From: Abditibacterium sp.
GTDB lineage: Bacteria > Armatimonadota > Abditibacteriia > Abditibacteriales > Abditibacteriaceae
Direction of reading: 5' to 3'
Assembly: GCA_030448265.1 (NCBI GenBank)
Contig: JAUJNG010000019.1
Coordinates: 39,225-103,224 of the forward strand
DNA: 64,000 nt
Shown: in pieces, positions 60,638 to 64,000 of the stretch
Layout: the number at the start of each line of letters is the position of its first letter
Numbering within the stretch: the stretch's first letter is position 1
Translations under genes and position numbers: made by a program
Notes under the pieces: model-generated
The model's database searches: none
What the model was told of the DNA's origin: nothing
Seen by the model: only the letters and a program-made list of their open reading frames with translations

Positions 60638-61870
60638 CTATTCGTCGTCGCCGCCCGACAAGCCGTTGATGAGCGCGATCATCGGCATGAACATCGCGAT
60701 GACGATAAAGCCGACCATCAAACCCAGTCCCACGATCATAAGCGGTTCAATCGTCGCCGCGAGCTGTTCGAGCTGAGTCTCAACCTCAACCGCATAGAAG
60801 TCGGCGACTTTGCCCAGCATCTGGTCGAGCGCACCGGTTTCTTCGCCGATGGCGATCATTTGCACCACCATCGCCGGAAACAGTTTGGATTTCTCCAAGG
60901 GGTCGCCGATGGGGTCGCCTTCACGGATGCGCGCGCGCGCGTTCATGATGACGTCGGTGAAGGTCTCGTTGTCGATGGCTGCCGAAACCGTTTCCAGCGC
61001 CTGCAAAATCGGCACGCCCGAAGTGAGAAGCGTGGAAAGCGTGCGGCAAAACCGCTCGACGGCGATGTTGTGCGACAATTTGCCGAACACGGGGATCTTC
61101 ATCTTGTATTTGTCGTAGATGCGCTTGCCCCATTTGGTTCGTTTCCATTTTTTGAAGGCGGTCATCGAAATGACGATAAAAGCAATTGTGGGGATGATGC
61201 TTTTCGGGTTGGTCATGAAATTCGAGGCCGAAATCAAGGCCAGCGTGATGGCGGGCATCTCGATTTTGAAATCCGCGAAGATTTCCATGAACTTCGGCAC
61301 GATGAAGGTCACCAGAAACGTCACGATGAGGATGGCGACCACGCCCACCAGAACCGGATAGGTCATGGCGGCCTTGATTTTCTGGCGCATCCGAATGTCG
61401 GATTCCATGAACTGGGCCAGGCGGTCAAGGGTTTCATCCAGGACGCCGCCGACTTCGCCGGCGCGCACCAGACCCAGCGTCAGGTTGGAAAACGCGACCG
61501 GATGGTGCGACATGGCGCGCGACAAGGTCTCGCCCGCCTCGACGCGGTTTTGCACGTCGCGGATGATTTCCTTGAGCTTGGTGTTCTGAGTCTGCTTTTC
61601 CAAAACCGACAGGCAGCGCACCAGCGACACGCCCGCGTTGATCATGGTGGCGAACTGGCGGCAGAAGATGGAGATTTGCTGCATCTTCACTTTCTGCATC
61701 GCCTTGAGCGGGTTGAATTTCTTCTTCTTGACGTTCTCGGCGGCCACCGACTGCACCCAGAAACCCTGATCCTGCAAGCGTTTTTGCAGCATCTTTTCGT
61801 TGGGCGCGTCAATGCGGCCCCGATGGATCTTTCCAGCCTGATCCTTGGCGACATAAGCGAAAACGGGCAT
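60638..61870 (-). CDS. pilC: Type IV pilus inner-membrane platform protein
   Basis: 410 residues, a type II secretion/PilC protein. The N-terminus 'MPVFAYVAKDQAGKIHRGRI' and two T2SF domains ('FCRQFATMINAGVSLVRCLS' and 'FCRTLSTLLTSGVPILQALE') are clear, with three membrane helices. It anchors the ATPases to the inner membrane. Downstream of pilT by 114 bp containing a palindrome. Confidence 0.95.
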   Translation of the reverse strand: MPVFAYVAKDQAGKIHRGRIDAPNEKMLQKRLQDQGFWVQSVAAENVKKKKFNPLKAMQKVKMQQISIFCRQFATMINAGVSLVRCLSVLEKQTQNTKLKEIIRDVQNRVEAGETLSRAMSHHPVAFSNLTLGLVRAGEVGGVLDETLDRLAQFMESDIRMRQKIKAAMTYPVLVGVVAILIVTFLVTFIVPKFMEIFADFKIEMPAITLALISASNFMTNPKSIIPTIAFIVISMTAFKKWKRTKWGKRIYDKYKMKIPVFGKLSHNIAVERFCRTLSTLLTSGVPILQALETVSAAIDNETFTDVIMNARARIREGDPIGDPLEKSKLFPAMVVQMIAIGEETGALDQMLGKVADFYAVEVETQLEQLAATIEPLMIVGLGLMVGFIVIAMFMPMIALINGLSGGDDE

Positions 61871-61903
61871 TTTGTCTCCTGAAACTTTGAAAATAAACGG
61901 GCT

Positions 61904-61973
61904 AATAAGCGGGGCTGACGCCCTCTTCCAATCTGATTCAACCGATTGGAAGAGAGCGTCAGCCCCGCTTATT
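61904..61973. repeat. 30-bp inverted repeat, CCCTCTTCCAATC family (copy 3)
   Basis: Arms 61904-61933 and 61944-61973 with one mismatch and a 10-nt loop; AATAAGCGGGGCTGACGCCC start of arm. Located between pilT and pilC. Confidence 0.92.
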
Positions 61974-61984
61974 CAGATAGGTTT

Positions 61985-63262
61985 TTAACGTTGATCGTTG
62001 TTCATGCCGCCCTGAATCATGACTTCGAGTTCGGCGGGGTTGTGGGCGCGGCTCATCGCGGTCTCGTAATCGACCTGGCCGTTGAGCACCAGATCGCGCA
62101 GTGCCTGATCCATCGTCTGCATTCCAATTCCGTTTTGGGTTTGGATAATGGAGTTCATTTGATGCGCTTTGGCTTCGCGAATCAGGTTGCGAATCGCCGA
62201 GTTGGCGATCATGATTTCCATCGCGCTGATGCGGCCCCCGCCAATTTTCGGCAAAAGCTGCTGCGTCACGATGGCCACCAGCGAGTTGGAAAGCTGGGTG
62301 CGAACCTGCTCCTGCTGGTCGGCGGGAAAAACGCCCACCATGCGGTCGATGGATTCGGCGGCGGAGTTGGTGTGGAGCGTGCCGAAAACCAGGTGACCGG
62401 TTTCGGCAGCCGTAACCGCGAGATGGATGGTTTCGGTGTCGCGCATTTCGCCGACCAGAATCACGTCGGGGTCTTCGCGCAGCGCGGCTCGGAGCGCGTT
62501 TTTAAAGCTGCGCGTATCGGTGCCGACTTCGCGCTGGTTCACGACGCATTTTTTGTGCTCGTGCACGAATTCGATGGGGTCTTCGATGGTGAGAATGTGC
62601 CCCTCGTGCTCCATGTTGATTTTGTTGATAACCGCCGCGAGGGTAGTCGATTTGCCCGAACCGGTAGGGCCGGTGACGAGCATCAAACCGCGCGGGCGAT
62701 TGGCCTGTTCCATGATAACGGCGGGAAGCCCCAGATCTTCGGGATCGGGAATTTTGGTGGGAATGACGCGCATCGCCGCCGCCAGAGCGCCCTTGTCCTT
62801 AAACGCGTTGACGCGAAAACGCGCCGCGCCGTCGGAGGTGGTGTAGGCAAAATCCAGTTCCAGATCGTTTTCGAAGCGCTGGATTTGCTCGTCCGACAGG
62901 ATGTCGTAGATGATGCGCTGGATTACGGCGGGGCGAAACGATTCGTAGCTCGAAACTTCCTTGACCTTGCCGTGAACGCGAATACAGGGCGGTTTGGCGA
63001 CCGCGAGATGCAAATCGGAGCCTTTGGTGTCGAGAACGAGCTGCAAAAGTTCGTCGATGTGAACCTCATCGAGCGACACTTTTTCCACCACTTGAACGGG
63101 AACTTCAGGCGGCGCTTCGACGGGCGTGAAACCATTTCCATTGGCGCCGTTGCCGTCGAGAGGCATGTTTTGGGGCGCGAGCGGGCGCGCGCCCAGAGGA
63201 CGGGGCGTCAGAGCGCCAGGAGGAGCAACGGGACGGCCAATTTGTGCCGGATTTTGAGCCAT
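61985..63262 (-). CDS. pilT: Type IV pilus retraction ATPase
   Basis: 425 residues from the ATG at 63262. Walker A is 'LVTGPTGSGKSTTLAAVI', the Asp box 'ILTIEDPIEFVHEH', Walker B 'DPDVILVGEMRDTETIHLAV', His box 'TGHLVFGTLHTNSA', and the PilT-specific 'AIRNLIREAKAHQM' is present. An unusual Pro/Ala-rich N-terminal extension (about 60 residues) precedes the PAS-like domain. It powers pilus retraction and twitching. Confidence 0.95.
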   Translation of the reverse strand: MAQNPAQIGRPVAPPGALTPRPLGARPLAPQNMPLDGNGANGNGFTPVEAPPEVPVQVVEKVSLDEVHIDELLQLVLDTKGSDLHLAVAKPPCIRVHGKVKEVSSYESFRPAVIQRIIYDILSDEQIQRFENDLELDFAYTTSDGAARFRVNAFKDKGALAAAMRVIPTKIPDPEDLGLPAVIMEQANRPRGLMLVTGPTGSGKSTTLAAVINKINMEHEGHILTIEDPIEFVHEHKKCVVNQREVGTDTRSFKNALRAALREDPDVILVGEMRDTETIHLAVTAAETGHLVFGTLHTNSAAESIDRMVGVFPADQQEQVRTQLSNSLVAIVTQQLLPKIGGGRISAMEIMIANSAIRNLIREAKAHQMNSIIQTQNGIGMQTMDQALRDLVLNGQVDYETAMSRAHNPAELEVMIQGGMNNDQR

Positions 63263-63341
63263 GAACGAAAACCTCGCAGCCAAAGCAGCTATTTAAAAGC
63301 CGCTTCTCGGTGAATATTAAAGAGCCAGACGCCCGACAAAC

Positions 63342-63830
63342 TCAGGCGACCGGCGAAAAACGCAGTTCGACGCGCTCGCCCCACTGCGTCGGGTGGGTCT
63401 GAACGTGCAGTTCGTAAAAATGCTCGTCCACGCGCAGGCGAATCCAACCCCACTGTGCCACTCCTGCACCCACTTCAATTTGCGCCAGTCGCTTGAGACG
63501 GCTCACAATGGGTTCCAGTGTCAGTGTCGGCAGCTTCAAGTGCTCGCGCACCTGGCCCGCCACGGTATAGCGCACCCGCACGCTTTGGGTTTCCGGTTCG
63601 ATGGAAATTGCCGAAGCGCCATCACGCACCGCGCACAGCAAAATCGTGTTGACGATGCGCTCGGCAGGCGCCTGGCCCTGCCACTCATCGGCACCCGCCG
63701 GCGCTTCATCGAGAAGATCGGGAAAGGCCATCTTGAGCGGCGCGGGCTGCTTTTCCTCGAAACCGTCGTCCGCAAAATCACGCAGCTTCGCCGGTTCGAG
63801 GCCCAAAAACGCCCAGGTGTCGCTTTTCAT
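63342..63830 (-). CDS. PilB/GspE-like N-terminal domain protein without ATPase domain
   Basis: 162 residues from the ATG at 63830 (AAAGG about 6 nt before it). The segment 'ILLCAVRDGASAISIEPETQ' and 'VRVRYTVAGQVREHL' resembles the second N-terminal domain (N2) of PilB/GspE secretion ATPases, the piece just before the Walker A domain. The protein then stops ('VELRFSPVA'), so the ATPase domain is missing. It could be a truncated pilB or a stand-alone regulatory domain. It lies directly upstream of pilT in the same orientation. Confidence 0.65.
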   Translation of the reverse strand: MKSDTWAFLGLEPAKLRDFADDGFEEKQPAPLKMAFPDLLDEAPAGADEWQGQAPAERIVNTILLCAVRDGASAISIEPETQSVRVRYTVAGQVREHLKLPTLTLEPIVSRLKRLAQIEVGAGVAQWGWIRLRVDEHFYELHVQTHPTQWGERVELRFSPVA

Positions 63831-64000
63831 TTTCAGCCTTTGCTTCATTAAAGAGGCGGGGGTAACCGACAAAAGGACAAGTGTGGAAAGGCTCCGCAGA
63901 AGGCGGAAGTACCCCCCCCCAGAAAACCCCCCAAAAGTGCGCCCGGGAAGAAAAACCCCCACAAGAATCCAAAAACGAACACCGACTTGAACGAAACGAC
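63831..64000. other. Non-coding edge with G/C homopolymer runs
   Basis: No gene is supported. The stretch holds a run of ten C (63911-63920) and others of six and five C between A-rich spacers (to 63960), unlike the rest of the window. It resembles low-confidence sequence, such as the edge of an assembled contig, or a genuine homopolymer-rich spacer. Confidence 0.4.

Overview
The window looks like a GC-rich bacterial chromosome segment. Gram-negative-type features include many predicted signal peptides, a type IV pilus assembly cluster and a periplasmic-looking diheme cytochrome c. Several pilin-like proteins share an N-terminal FTLIE-type methylation segment followed by a 'CQSNL(K/Q/S)QI' block, and one ends in an H-x9-DG motif. 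This style is common in Armatimonadota, Abditibacteriota, Planctomycetota and Verrucomicrobiota, and I lean towards an Armatimonadota/Abditibacteriota-like organism. That is inference from motif style; there is no rRNA here to test it. No CRISPR array, prophage or transposase was seen.

Layout. 1-2.8 kb: a GGDEF/EAL signalling protein cut by the window edge, then a low-GC islet with a caspase-like protein. 2.8-11.4 kb (minus): a complete F-type ATP synthase operon, atpZ-I-B-E-F-H-A-G-(ridA-like)-D-C, with a recognisable promoter and terminator. 11.5-13.9 kb: crtB-crtI carotenoid genes. 13.9-18.6 kb: AraC regulator/phytanoyl-CoA dioxygenase-like pair, rhamnulokinase, an NlpC/P60-like protein, leuD. 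18.7-26.4 kb: a renalase-like flavoprotein and a DUF58-transglutaminase-WD40-MoxR operon. 26.7-31.3 kb: DUF2256, YihY, endonuclease III, a prepilin-like protein, tRNA-Cys, tRNA-Gln and a polyprenyl-phosphate sugar transferase. 31.5-33.7 kb: two damaged genes, an SPW-repeat protein with an in-frame TGA and a frameshifted diheme cytochrome c. 33.9-40.2 kb: alpha/beta hydrolase, GH1-like glycosidase, a GMC dehydrogenase with its small subunit, an SDR and an aquaporin. 40.4-42.8 kb: three secreted proteins, including a 105-residue Met-rich one, two of them behind a duplicated 49-bp upstream element. 43-47.6 kb: nusA-ylxR-infB. 47.9-50.7 kb: a small DMT-type membrane protein and a secreted protein of unknown function. 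50.5-63.8 kb (minus): a type IV pilus/pseudopilus cluster with pilT, pilC, pilD, four pseudopilin-like genes and a very large PilX-like protein.

The most striking non-coding feature is a dense set of long, often perfect inverted repeats (arms 18-48 bp) in the gaps, almost always just after a stop codon. They fall into at least three sequence families, and some combine a long outer stem with two inner hairpins. They look like a modular family of intergenic palindromes that may act as terminators or mRNA 3' ends. The most interesting protein-coding candidates are the Met-rich secreted trio and the caspase-like islet. Several apparent gene lesions and G/C homopolymer runs could be real decay or sequence error, and this cannot be settled from the window alone.
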